From Planctomycetaceae bacterium (GTDB taxonomy: Bacteria > Planctomycetota > Planctomycetia > Pirellulales > Pirellulaceae), in contig SXOA01000082.1 of the NCBI GenBank assembly GCA_005778405.1, forward strand, positions 1 to 40,451: a stretch of DNA of 40,451 bases, written 5' to 3'. A program made the translations under genes and the position numbers. The notes under the pieces were generated by a model. That model saw only the letters and a program-made list of their open reading frames with translations, was not told the origin of the DNA and ran no database searches. Below are positions 23,776-31,646 of the stretch, piece after piece; position 1 is the first letter of the stretch; each line of letters opens with the position of its first letter.

Positions 23776-24081
23776 CTAAATCGTGTACGTCACCTTGTTC
23801 GAAATCTCCACAAACTTGCTGTTCACAAACTGCCCATCCGGCTGTTTGAGGTAGTTCACGTACTGCCACGATTGCAGGACGAATTCATACATCCCTGGCT
23901 CTTTGCCGGGATGCTCGTAGCTGACATCCGCCCGAGCCGCCGGCGTGGCAACTACCTTGCCGTTATGCTTCACTTCCCACTGCAAGCGCAAGCCCCAATC
24001 GCCGGCCACATCCCCCCGAATCACCTTCCGCCCCTCCAGGCGAATCTCCGCCTTGGGCAATGTTTCGTATTTTTGTTCCAT
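23776..24081 (-). CDS. Small beta-rich protein of unknown function, first gene of the DUF1501 cluster
   Basis: 101 residues, MEQKYETLPKAEIRLEGRKV onwards, without signal peptide or membrane helix. Alternating hydrophobic residues (LRLQWEVKHNGKVVATP, GMYEFVLQSWQYVNYLK) suggest an Ig- or PKD-like sandwich. The last part, SKFVEISNKVTYTI, seems to be a conserved terminal strand that I recall from planctomycete hypothetical proteins next to DUF1501 genes; this needs a search. Because it has no export signal it either stays in the cytoplasm or leaves by another route. It begins the minus-strand cluster, with the aldolase-cupin gene ending 88 nt upstream. No function is proposed. Confidence 0.7.
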   Translation of the reverse strand: MEQKYETLPKAEIRLEGRKVIRGDVAGDWGLRLQWEVKHNGKVVATPAARADVSYEHPGKEPGMYEFVLQSWQYVNYLKQPDGQFVNSKFVEISNKVTYTI

Positions 24082-24169
24082 GGAAGTCGGCTCCTGCAGA
24101 GGCTACTAACCTGACAGCGCCTCATACTACCCATAAACGGGCGTCAATGGAATCTGATTGTGGAAAAAG

Positions 24170-25831
24170 TCACTTCCACGGGTTCCCTTCCACCGTCGCG
24201 TTCCGCTCCTCAACGACGATCCGTTCCGGGCGGGGGCCGGCGTAGACCCAGAGCATTTCCATCGTGCTACCGGAGTCGTTGACGAAGTAGTGGACGCGGC
24301 CGCGTGGCTGCAAGGCGGTGGCGCAGTCGGCCATGCTGTAGCGGCGGCCTTCCACGTTGCAGGTTGCCCGGCCGCTGATGATGCAGATCGATTCGTCGAA
24401 GTCGTGGTAATGGGCCGGCAGCCGTCCGCCGGGGTGGAACAGCCCGTAGCCGCCGCTCATCTCAATGCCGGGGACCAGGTCCTGGTTGAAGAAGTCGATG
24501 AATTCGGTGTTCGGCCCGGCTGCTCCGCGTTCCGCCGTGGCGAAGCGATTGACCCGCTCGCCGCCGGGGACTCCGGGTTGAGTGGCCGGCATTGTCCGCC
24601 GCGAGAAGAACTTATCGACCAGCGTGCGGCTGGGAGTGTCCGTCGGCATGGCGATGTGGAAGACGGCGGACTCTGTCGAGGAGTTGTTTCTGGCTTGATG
24701 GGCCAGTCCCGGCGGAATGACGACGTTGTCGAGCTTACCGAGCGTATAACTGCGGCCTTCCACTTCTACCACCGCAGAGCCGGAGAGGAGCGTGATGGAT
24801 TCGCTGAAAGTATGCAGATGGTAGGGAAGCACCGCGCCGGGGGCGAAGGTCACGAGGCCCGTCGTCAGCTTGCGGGCCTGGTTGTGGCTGCCGACGAGAC
24901 ACTCGAACACCACCCCGCGGGCAATTTCGATCTTCGGCCCACTGCCGACGGCCGACATGATCTCGGGCCGATCGGGCCGCATCGATTCCGGCGGACGAGG
25001 CTGCGGAACGGCAGGAGTTGGTGATTGTTCGAGCGTCGGAGCGAACGACGCTTGCACCGGCCGGTCGCGACCGACGACCGCCAGCGACGCCTTGATGGTT
25101 CGAAAGAGCAGCCCGGCATCCAGGCCCAGACCGACCATCCTAAAGCCTTGCTTCTGCCGCTCTAGCAGGTTTTCATGGCTCGTTGCAATCAGGCCGCAAT
25201 GCTTTCCCGCCTGACGAATGGTGTCCTTGCATCGCAAAATCTGCTCGGCGACTCCCGGCCCTTCCCACTGTCCCCGATGGCCGGCAGTCGAAGAGAAATC
25301 CGCGGGACCGAAATAGAACAGCTCGACTCCGTCCACCTGGACCATCTGCGAAACCTGCTTCGCGGCCCGAACTGTTTCGATGATGGGCACGACAAGCACG
25401 TGCTCATTGGCCTCGGCAGTATGTTCCACCATGCATTGTCCCCAGCAAGTCGCCCGCTCTCCTCCAATGCCGCGAAGCCCCTCTTCCGGATAACGGGCAA
25501 ACGCCACCGCCTTTTTGAGCTGCTCGACCGTTTCGACCCAAGGGATGACAATCCCATCCGCACCAATGTCAAGGGCCCGTTTGATAAGACCGCCATTGAG
25601 TTCCGCAATGCGCACCAAAGCGACCGTTTCGCTCCGGGCGGTCGCCCGCAAATGCTCGACAATCTCCTTCCAATCGAGATGCCCGTGCTCGGCATCGATC
25701 ACCACCCAGTCCATGCCCAAAGCAACCGCCATCTCCGTGATGCTTGGCGATTCCAGCGTGACCCACAGGCCAAACACCGGCTTGTCGGCGGCCAGCTTGC
25801 GGCGGAGGGCTTGAATGGCGGCTGTCTTCAT
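24170..25831 (-). CDS. HpcH/HpaI-type class II aldolase fused to two cupin domains
   Basis: 553 residues from the ATG at 25829-25831. Residues about 5-265 form an HpcH/HpaI (2,4-dihydroxyhept-2-enedioate aldolase) barrel with the expected catalytic positions: His49 in DAEHG, Arg74 in LVRIAE, Glu152 in PIIET and Asp178 in GPADFS, so retro-aldol cleavage of a 2-keto sugar acid is likely. After a Pro-rich linker (about 268-300) come two cupins, at about 305-420 (LPYHLHTFSESITLL) and about 455-545 (LPAHYHDFDESICIISG). Each has the His-x-His and Glu ligand pattern and is probably metal-binding. The cupins could be an isomerase or sensor acting on the same substrate. Divergent from the second DUF1549/DUF1553 gene. 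No frameshift marks the junction, so it is a real fusion in this sequence. Confidence 0.9.
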   Translation of the reverse strand: MKTAAIQALRRKLAADKPVFGLWVTLESPSITEMAVALGMDWVVIDAEHGHLDWKEIVEHLRATARSETVALVRIAELNGGLIKRALDIGADGIVIPWVETVEQLKKAVAFARYPEEGLRGIGGERATCWGQCMVEHTAEANEHVLVVPIIETVRAAKQVSQMVQVDGVELFYFGPADFSSTAGHRGQWEGPGVAEQILRCKDTIRQAGKHCGLIATSHENLLERQKQGFRMVGLGLDAGLLFRTIKASLAVVGRDRPVQASFAPTLEQSPTPAVPQPRPPESMRPDRPEIMSAVGSGPKIEIARGVVFECLVGSHNQARKLTTGLVTFAPGAVLPYHLHTFSESITLLSGSAVVEVEGRSYTLGKLDNVVIPPGLAHQARNNSSTESAVFHIAMPTDTPSRTLVDKFFSRRTMPATQPGVPGGERVNRFATAERGAAGPNTEFIDFFNQDLVPGIEMSGGYGLFHPGGRLPAHYHDFDESICIISGRATCNVEGRRYSMADCATALQPRGRVHYFVNDSGSTMEMLWVYAGPRPERIVVEERNATVEGNPWK

Positions 25832-25911
25832 GAGGCTCTCGAATGCTGCGGACTTGGGAAGCATCGATTATCATTGGCGTAGGTGATTCCCACAATGCGA
25901 ATCCTGGGACC

Positions 25912-25982
25912 GGGGTCGGGAGTCTTTGGCGTCAACCGCTCAACTATCTTTAGAATCTATGCCGCCAAAGACTCCCGACCCC
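25912..25982. repeat. 71-nt palindromic element (20-31-20), copy 2
   Basis: GGGGTCGGGAGTCTTTGGCG (25912-25931) is exactly complementary to 25963-25982 around a 31-nt loop. The stem is the same as at 10591-10661 apart from a few bases, but the loop is different. It sits in the divergent region between the aldolase-cupin and DUF1549/DUF1553 genes; the ATG of the latter (25959) lies in the loop. Confidence 0.9.
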
Positions 25983-28900
25983 CTGACGTTGCCACTGCTG
26001 TTCGTCATGATCGGCCTTGTGACGGTGCCCGCCCTTTGCCACGCCGACGACGGTACCGACTTCTTCGAGAAAAAAATCCGCCCGATCTTGGTGACCCACT
26101 GCTACGAATGTCACTCGTCCGATTCCAAGAAGCTCGGCGGCAACTTGCTCCTCGACCACAGGGACGGAGTCCTAAAAGGAGGCGACACCAGCCCGGCGAT
26201 TGACCCTGGCAAGCCCGAAAAGAGCCTGCTCCTTACGGCGATCAAGTACGAGGACGACGGCCTGAAAATGCCCCCCAAGGGGAAGCTCCCCGCAGCGGCG
26301 ATTGCCGACCTGGAAGCCTGGATCAAAATGGGCGCGCCCGACCCGCGCTTGGAAAAGCCAAAGGCCAGAGTCGCATCCTCCTGGGAAGAAATCCTTCGCA
26401 CCCGCAGCGACTGGTGGAGCCTCCAACCGGTCAAGAAGCCGGTCGCTCCCGCACCGAAAAACGGCGGTTGGTCCGACCATCCGGTGGATCACTTCATTCT
26501 AGCAAAGCTCGAAGAGAGGGGACTTGCTCCCGTCGACCCCGCCCAGCCCCGGACGCTCATCCGCCGCCTGTCGCTTGTCCTCACCGGCCTGCCACCGTCG
26601 TCCGAACAAGTCGCCTCATTCGTACAAGAATACGAGGCCGCGGCGAAGAGCGCGAAACCGCAAGCGGCAATCGAGAAACTTGTCGATTCCTTTCTGGCCT
26701 CGCCCCATTTCGGCGAACGCTGGGCGCGGCATTGGCAGGACGTGGTCCGGTTCTCCGAGACGCACGGCAACGAGTGGAACTACGAGGTCCATCACGCCTG
26801 GCGATATCGGGACTATCTTATTCGGGCCTTCAACAGCGACCTCCCCTACGACCAGTTCATTCGCGAGCACATCGCCGGTGACCTGCTGCCGCCGCGGTGG
26901 AACAAGGAGGAGCAGATCAACGAGGCGGTCATCGGCACCGGCTTCTATCGGTTCGGCGAAGTCAATCACGACGACTGCATCAGCCTGCGGTCCATCGGCT
27001 ATGACCTGCTCGACAACCAGATTGACACGCTGACCAAAGCCTTTCAGGCGACGACCGTAGCCTGTGCCCGCTGCCACGATCACAAGCTCGACGCCATCTC
27101 GACACAGGATTACTACGCCCTGCTCGGCATCCTTCGCAGCTCGCGTCTGGTGAGTCATACCATCGACGCGCCGGAGACGAACGGGGCGCTGACGCAGCAA
27201 CTCGCGGCGCTCAAGACGAAGATTCGCAATGAGATCGCCGCCGCCTGGATGCAAGATGCCAAGGAAACCAGCCGCTATCTTCTGGCGGCCCAAGCGAAAC
27301 GAGCGAGCAAGTCAGAGGCGCCCGAACTCGCCAAAGGTCTCGATCCGGCGAGGCTGGAGAAGTGGTTCGCGGCACTGGCGATCGAAAATGGGCCGCTGGA
27401 AGATCCCCTGGAGCCGTGGCGGAGCCTGGCGGCAAGCGGCGCGGCGGATGGCGATGCGTTCAGAGAGCAGTGGCGAAAGCTTGTCGACAAGTACGCGGCC
27501 GAAGAGAAGCAGCGTACAGAGTTCAATCAGAAGGAGATTGTTTCGTTTGCCGATTTCCGTGGTGACGATGCGCCGGGTTGGCAGGTTGGCGGGCAGGGTC
27601 TACGAAACAAACCAGGAAAAGGCGGAGACTTCATGCTGCATGCCGATGGCGGCGCGGTGGTCAAGGCAATCCTGCCGGCCGGCACCTTCACCAGCGCACT
27701 TTCCGAAAATCTCAACGGCACGCTTCGTTCGCCAGTCATTCCGCCGGGCAAGAAGAACATCAGCTTTCAGGTCATGGGACAGCGGAGCAGCGCGGTGCGG
27801 CTGGTGTCGAACCATTGCCAGCTCAATTACAAGAACTACCGGGCGCTGATCTCTGCCAATCCGTCTCCACAATGGGAATGGATCACTTTCCAGCCGCCGG
27901 AGGATCGCGAGAATCTTCGGACCTATGCCGAGTTGATGACGATGCTCGACAATCCCAAGTTCCCGGACCAGCTTGCCGCTCTGGGCGGTGACAAGGACAG
28001 CAACTATCGCCTGCCTTGGGAGAAGGCGGCGGAGAATCCGCGGAGTTGGTTTGGGGTGACCCGCGTGGTGTTGCACGACGGCGAAGTGCCCAAAGCCGAG
28101 CTAAGCCACTTGCGGCCGCTGTTCATGTCGACGGAGCCGGCATCGCTCTCTGACACGACGGCGACCTATGCCAGTGTCATCGAAGCCACGATAAAGTCCT
28201 GGAGCGAAGACAAGGCGAACGATGACGACGTCCGCTGGCTCAACATGCTTCTTCGCCACGAGTTGCTCCGCAATCAAACGGCCCTTTCGCCGCGGCTGGA
28301 AGAGCTGACGAAGCAATTTCGCCTGGGCGAAGCTCAGCTTGCGGTCCCGCGCATCGTTGCCGGCATCGCTGAAAGCGGCTCGCCGTATGATCAGCCTGTC
28401 TTCGTCCGGGGGGACTGCGAGCGTCCGGGAGATGCGGCTCCGCGGCGGTATTTGGAAGTGCTGGCCAAATCGACGATGCCATTTCAGACAGCCGGAAGTG
28501 GGCGATTGGAACTGGCTCAGCGGATTGCGAGCGCCGAAAACCCACTGACGGCACGCGTGATGGTGAACCGGGTCTGGCACCATCTGTTTGGAACCGGCAT
28601 CGTGCGCACCGTCGATGACTTCGGCCATGTCGGTGATCTGCCGTCGCACCCAGAGCTGCTCGACTTTCTGGCCACGGAGTTTGTCGAAGACGGCTGGTCG
28701 GTGAAGCGGCTGATTCGGCGGTTGGTGCTGACCCATACGTTTCAACTTAGCAGCGTCCCCTCGGCAGACGCCAAAGAAAGAGACCCGCAGAATCGGCTCC
28801 TTTCCCATTACCCCGCGCGGCGGATGGAGGCGGAAGCGATTCGCGACTCGATTCTAGCCGCTTCCGGGCGGCTCGATCCCAAACTCTTCGGCATGAGCGT

Positions 28901-29375
28901 TCAGCCGTTCCGCGAGAAGGAGTATGCCGACCGCCGGCTGTTCCCTGGCCCGCTCGACGGCAACGGGCGGCGGAGCATCTACATCAAGCACAACCTGATG
29001 GAAGGGCCGAAATTTCTGGAAACCTTCAACTACCCCGGCGGCAAAGTGACGCAAGGCCGCCGCGACATCACCAACGTCCCCGCCCAGGCTTTAGCTCTCC
29101 TCAACGATCCCTTCGTCCTGCAGCAAGCCGACTTGTGGGCCGCGAAGCTCATCGCACAACCGCAATCTTCCGTGAATGAACGCCTCGCCGCCATGTTCGA
29201 AGTCGCCCTCTCACGCTCACCGACAGCGGTAGAACAGCAGCGGTTTGAAGCCATGGTGAGCGAGCTGGCAGCGCTGCACGAGGTTCCGCCTGGCGATGTT
29301 CTGAAGAGCCAAGCCGTCTGGAAGGATATCGCTCACGCGATGATCAACCTGAAGGAGTTCATCTACATCCCTTAG
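25959..29375 (+). CDS. Large secreted PSCyt1-DUF1549-DUF1553 (PSD1) cytochrome-like protein
   Basis: 1,138 residues from ATG 25959; a TTG at 25926 keeps the frame open but reads palindrome sequence. The signal peptide is LPLLFVMIGLVTVPALCHA, cut near residue 29. The PSCyt1 haem motif CYECH is at 48-52, with a partner GLKMPPKGKLPAAAI segment where the distal Met could lie. DUF1549 follows (about 165-410) with a second motif CARCH at 369-373 and DYYALLGI. The middle (about 520-650) has a carbohydrate-binding-like beta insert starting FADFRGDDAPGW. DUF1553 covers about 840-1130 (ARVMVNRVWHHLFGTGIVRT, LIRRLVLTHTFQ). Probably periplasmic or surface located; substrate unknown. Longer than the PSD1 at 17381 because of the insert and an added C1 domain. 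The N-terminal KTPDPL comes from the palindrome arm. Confidence 0.92.
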   Translation: MPPKTPDPLTLPLLFVMIGLVTVPALCHADDGTDFFEKKIRPILVTHCYECHSSDSKKLGGNLLLDHRDGVLKGGDTSPAIDPGKPEKSLLLTAIKYEDDGLKMPPKGKLPAAAIADLEAWIKMGAPDPRLEKPKARVASSWEEILRTRSDWWSLQPVKKPVAPAPKNGGWSDHPVDHFILAKLEERGLAPVDPAQPRTLIRRLSLVLTGLPPSSEQVASFVQEYEAAAKSAKPQAAIEKLVDSFLASPHFGERWARHWQDVVRFSETHGNEWNYEVHHAWRYRDYLIRAFNSDLPYDQFIREHIAGDLLPPRWNKEEQINEAVIGTGFYRFGEVNHDDCISLRSIGYDLLDNQIDTLTKAFQATTVACARCHDHKLDAISTQDYYALLGILRSSRLVSHTIDAPETNGALTQQLAALKTKIRNEIAAAWMQDAKETSRYLLAAQAKRASKSEAPELAKGLDPARLEKWFAALAIENGPLEDPLEPWRSLAASGAADGDAFREQWRKLVDKYAAEEKQRTEFNQKEIVSFADFRGDDAPGWQVGGQGLRNKPGKGGDFMLHADGGAVVKAILPAGTFTSALSENLNGTLRSPVIPPGKKNISFQVMGQRSSAVRLVSNHCQLNYKNYRALISANPSPQWEWITFQPPEDRENLRTYAELMTMLDNPKFPDQLAALGGDKDSNYRLPWEKAAENPRSWFGVTRVVLHDGEVPKAELSHLRPLFMSTEPASLSDTTATYASVIEATIKSWSEDKANDDDVRWLNMLLRHELLRNQTALSPRLEELTKQFRLGEAQLAVPRIVAGIAESGSPYDQPVFVRGDCERPGDAAPRRYLEVLAKSTMPFQTAGSGRLELAQRIASAENPLTARVMVNRVWHHLFGTGIVRTVDDFGHVGDLPSHPELLDFLATEFVEDGWSVKRLIRRLVLTHTFQLSSVPSADAKERDPQNRLLSHYPARRMEAEAIRDSILAASGRLDPKLFGMSVQPFREKEYADRRLFPGPLDGNGRRSIYIKHNLMEGPKFLETFNYPGGKVTQGRRDITNVPAQALALLNDPFVLQQADLWAAKLIAQPQSSVNERLAAMFEVALSRSPTAVEQQRFEAMVSELAALHEVPPGDVLKSQAVWKDIAHAMINLKEFIYIP

Positions 29376-29377
29376 TA

Positions 29378-29400
29378 GCCAGCACACTCCGTGTGCTGGC
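29378..29400. repeat. TCC-triloop perfect hairpin after the DUF1549/DUF1553 gene
   Basis: GCCAGCACAC-TCC-GTGTGCTGGC: perfect 10-bp stem, beginning 2 nt after the TAG stop. It could protect the 3' end of the message or reduce read-through, but there is no U-tract. It shares triloop and stem length with other hairpins in this window. Confidence 0.85.
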
Positions 29401-29431
29401 ATGTCCATATAGGGGAATGCCAACTTGACCA

Positions 29432-29782
29432 TCAATGCACCGTCGGCAGACCAGCGCATGCGATGGCCAGCGTCACGAATTCCGTGACGATCAAGTAGAT
29501 CCAAAACCCGGTTCCAAAGCTGCGTCGGCCATAGGCATTTGCGGTGAGAACCAGCGGAGCTCCAATGGGCAGCGAGAAAGTGAATGAAGCACAGAACCAA
29601 ATCGCCGCCAGCGTCTGAGTGTCAACTTCTTCCATTGCAAAGATCACTGGGCACATCCCAAAGGCAATGCCTTCCAGCGTGAGCAACAGGAGAAGAAGTC
29701 TCAGCGAATACTGCTTACGGCCTGCAAAGAACGCAAGGAAGCAAAGAGGAAACCAAATGGGGAGGGAAACGAAAAGCAGCAT
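29432..29782 (-). CDS. Small membrane protein of unknown function
   Basis: 116 residues from the ATG at 29780-29782; an upstream GTG at 29806 would draw its codons from a hairpin repeat, so the ATG is preferred. Three to four hydrophobic segments are visible: LLFVSLPIWFPLCFLAFFAG, YSLRLLLLLLTLEGIAFGMC, the ALAAIW-like TLAAIWFCASFTFSLPIGAP, and GFWIYLIVTEFVTLAIACAG. Loops are very short. No signature motif is recognised, and there is no sign of a transporter or enzyme. The 12-nt space to the upstream isochorismatase-ThuA stop (by the GTG) or 36 nt (by the ATG) suggests readthrough from that gene. Confidence 0.55.
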   Translation of the reverse strand: MLLFVSLPIWFPLCFLAFFAGRKQYSLRLLLLLLTLEGIAFGMCPVIFAMEEVDTQTLAAIWFCASFTFSLPIGAPLVLTANAYGRRSFGTGFWIYLIVTEFVTLAIACAGLPTVH

Positions 29783-29796
29783 ATACTTCGTACTCT

Positions 29797-29819
29797 GTCC
29801 GCTCACTGAGGGAGCGGAC
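29797..29819. repeat. GTCCGCTC hairpin, second copy
   Basis: GTCCGCTC-ACTGAGG-GAGCGGAC, 8-bp stem. It is flanked like the copy at 22254-22276 by TCGTACT to the left and TACTTTG to the right. It overlaps the last base of the isochorismatase-ThuA stop and lies 14 nt upstream of the preferred start of the small membrane protein. Confidence 0.8.
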
Positions 29820-31453
29820 TACTTTGTCGCCACCTTCAGCACTCGCCCTTCCTCACTATATGGCGGCTCGATCGTCCAAAAAATCCCGTTCACCAGCAGC
29901 TTGCGGAACTGCGGATTGTTAAAGTCTTCCAGGTGGCCGAAGGAAGTGTAGAAGACGCGGGCTTTCTTGGGGCCGGCGAGGTTCGTGTAAGCAACCGGCT
30001 CCGGCTTTTTATCCGGCACGCTGCCGATGAGGATGGGCGTGGTCGATGAAGCGAGCGGCCGGACGAGATAAAGCGAGCCGTTTCCTTTCAATTCGTCGAT
30101 GTTCACGCCGCGAAGTATAGCGTGGTCCTTCGCTCCGTCAGCCAACGCAACCGCTGTCTTCGGCCCGTCGCCGTGATGGTTGGTGTAGTGTCCGCCAAGC
30201 ACTTGAGCGTCGAATTCCGGCCAGGCATCAAGGCCGCTGGCGAGCGCGGCCTTCTGAGCCGTTTCATCCCGCAGGCAGAAGGCGTGACTGGCGGTGCGGA
30301 TGCCGACGATTGGCTTGCCAGCGGCGACGTGAGCGCGGATCGCGTCGAGCTGGTCCTTCGGCGGCAGGCGGCGGCGGGTGCTGACGAGGAGGACATCGGC
30401 TTTCTTTAGGGCTTCCACGATGCCGGGAAAGCGGTTCTTGTCCTTGGCGTCCGCGTGGATGATCGTCACTTCAAAGCCGAGCGGCTCCAGTTCGTTCTTG
30501 GCGAACTCGGGGAGCGTGATTTCGGTTTTGTATTCGTCGTCGCCGATGAGGATCACGATGTTCCGCCGGTCGTGCGAGTAGCGGAACGGCTGGCCGCCGA
30601 CGAAGTCGACGCTCGTGATGGTGGGGCAGACGAATTTTTCGATGTGCTGGATGATCAGTTCTGTGCCGGCGAAGTGGCTGACGAACGGCTCGCGGGCCGG
30701 GTTGTACATGGTGTCGGTCATGTCTCGCATCAGGACCACGTTCTTGCCGTTCTTGGCCATCTGCCGCAAGCCAAACGGGCGGCCGAGGACGCACATGTTG
30801 GTATGCACGCCGCAAAGCACAACATTCTTGATGCCGCGGCTTTCCAGCAAGTTCCAGATTTCCACGCCGCTGTCACTGATGGCGTCTTTGTCCTCGATGG
30901 ACAAGAGATCGACCTGGCTCTTCCATGGTGACTTCGGATTGCGTCCCTTGGCGGCGAGCTGTTTGTGCCAAATCTCGTGCTCTTCCAGGTCGTCGTCCTC
31001 GCCGCCATCAGTCTGGTCGATGGGATACTTCCCTTTGTCTTCCTCCGGAATGTGGCGGCACCATTCGTCAATCTGAGCTGGCAGGTTCTTCGCCTTCGGC
31101 GCCGCCTGGGCCAGCTTGCGGCCGGGGTGATTCTGATACGGCTCCATGCAACTGCTGGGGGCGTGGATGACGAGGATCCCCTGTTTGCGGGCGCTCTTGA
31201 GCACCGCGTCCAGCCGCGGGGCCATTTCCGTTTCGCGGCGGACGGCATTCAGGCAATGATGAGCGTCCCACATGTCGCAGACGATGATCGCCGTTTGGGT
31301 GGGGTTCCAAATCTCGACATGCTCGGTCGCCCGATAATGTTCCCCCTCGACCTTCACCCGCTGCCGCTTGGTCACGGTCAATCCCTCGGCGGCTTCAGAG
31401 ATGAGCGGCAACAGACCCATGACGGCAGCCAAGGAAAGGAGGAAATATCGCAT
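29819..31453 (-). CDS. Secreted isochorismatase-like hydrolase fused to a ThuA-like domain
   Basis: 544 residues with signal peptide MRYFLLSLAAVMGLLPLISEA. The first domain (about 25-285) is a cysteine hydrolase of the isochorismatase/nicotinamidase group: Asp60 in IIVCDMWDAHHC, and the nucleophile Cys221 in CGVHTNMCVLGRPFG; the Lys of the triad should lie between them but I have not fixed it. The second domain (about 295-535) is ThuA-like (trehalose-utilisation/glutamine amidotransferase fold): VILIGDDEYKTEITLPEFA, LLVSTRRRLPPKDQLDAIRA, GHYTNHHGDG and FYTSFGHLEDF. Such ThuA proteins are frequent in planctomycetes, with a presumed carbohydrate role. Divergent from the NHL propeller gene. The fusion is uninterrupted. 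Confidence 0.9.
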   Translation of the reverse strand: MRYFLLSLAAVMGLLPLISEAAEGLTVTKRQRVKVEGEHYRATEHVEIWNPTQTAIIVCDMWDAHHCLNAVRRETEMAPRLDAVLKSARKQGILVIHAPSSCMEPYQNHPGRKLAQAAPKAKNLPAQIDEWCRHIPEEDKGKYPIDQTDGGEDDDLEEHEIWHKQLAAKGRNPKSPWKSQVDLLSIEDKDAISDSGVEIWNLLESRGIKNVVLCGVHTNMCVLGRPFGLRQMAKNGKNVVLMRDMTDTMYNPAREPFVSHFAGTELIIQHIEKFVCPTITSVDFVGGQPFRYSHDRRNIVILIGDDEYKTEITLPEFAKNELEPLGFEVTIIHADAKDKNRFPGIVEALKKADVLLVSTRRRLPPKDQLDAIRAHVAAGKPIVGIRTASHAFCLRDETAQKAALASGLDAWPEFDAQVLGGHYTNHHGDGPKTAVALADGAKDHAILRGVNIDELKGNGSLYLVRPLASSTTPILIGSVPDKKPEPVAYTNLAGPKKARVFYTSFGHLEDFNNPQFRKLLVNGIFWTIEPPYSEEGRVLKVATK

Positions 31454-31646
31454 TGCAGATTCTCCGCGAAAGTCACGCCCAAAGGGAAAACCAAACTTGT
31501 CCTTGAGCTTACCAAGTCGGAAAGGCTCCTTCCACTCGCCAAACCAAGGGAAGTTCCTCTCCCCACCCCCTGCTTTAGCCGCCGCTCCGCGCCGTTACTA
31601 TACAGGCTGGCCCCGCATCCCTATTTCAAAAACTCCCGAGGCTCCC

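Noticed and set aside
23666..23869. N-terminal extension of the DUF1501 ORF
   Set aside because: It reads through a palindromic repeat and would hide the twin-arginine signal; the ATG at 23665 is preferred.
17381..24081. Polysaccharide utilisation locus of the SusC/SusD kind
   Set aside because: No TonB receptor, SusD-like or glycoside hydrolase gene is present; only secreted domain-of-unknown-function proteins are seen.
29378..29400. Classical Rho-independent terminator
   Set aside because: A strong stem but no following T-run; the same holds for 22254-22276, 36141-36163 and 37748-37778, so mechanism is left open.
31368..31646. Upstream start for the NHL propeller gene
   Set aside because: The extension overlaps the divergent isochorismatase-ThuA gene and has no family character; the ATG at 31647 gives a clean twin-arginine signal.
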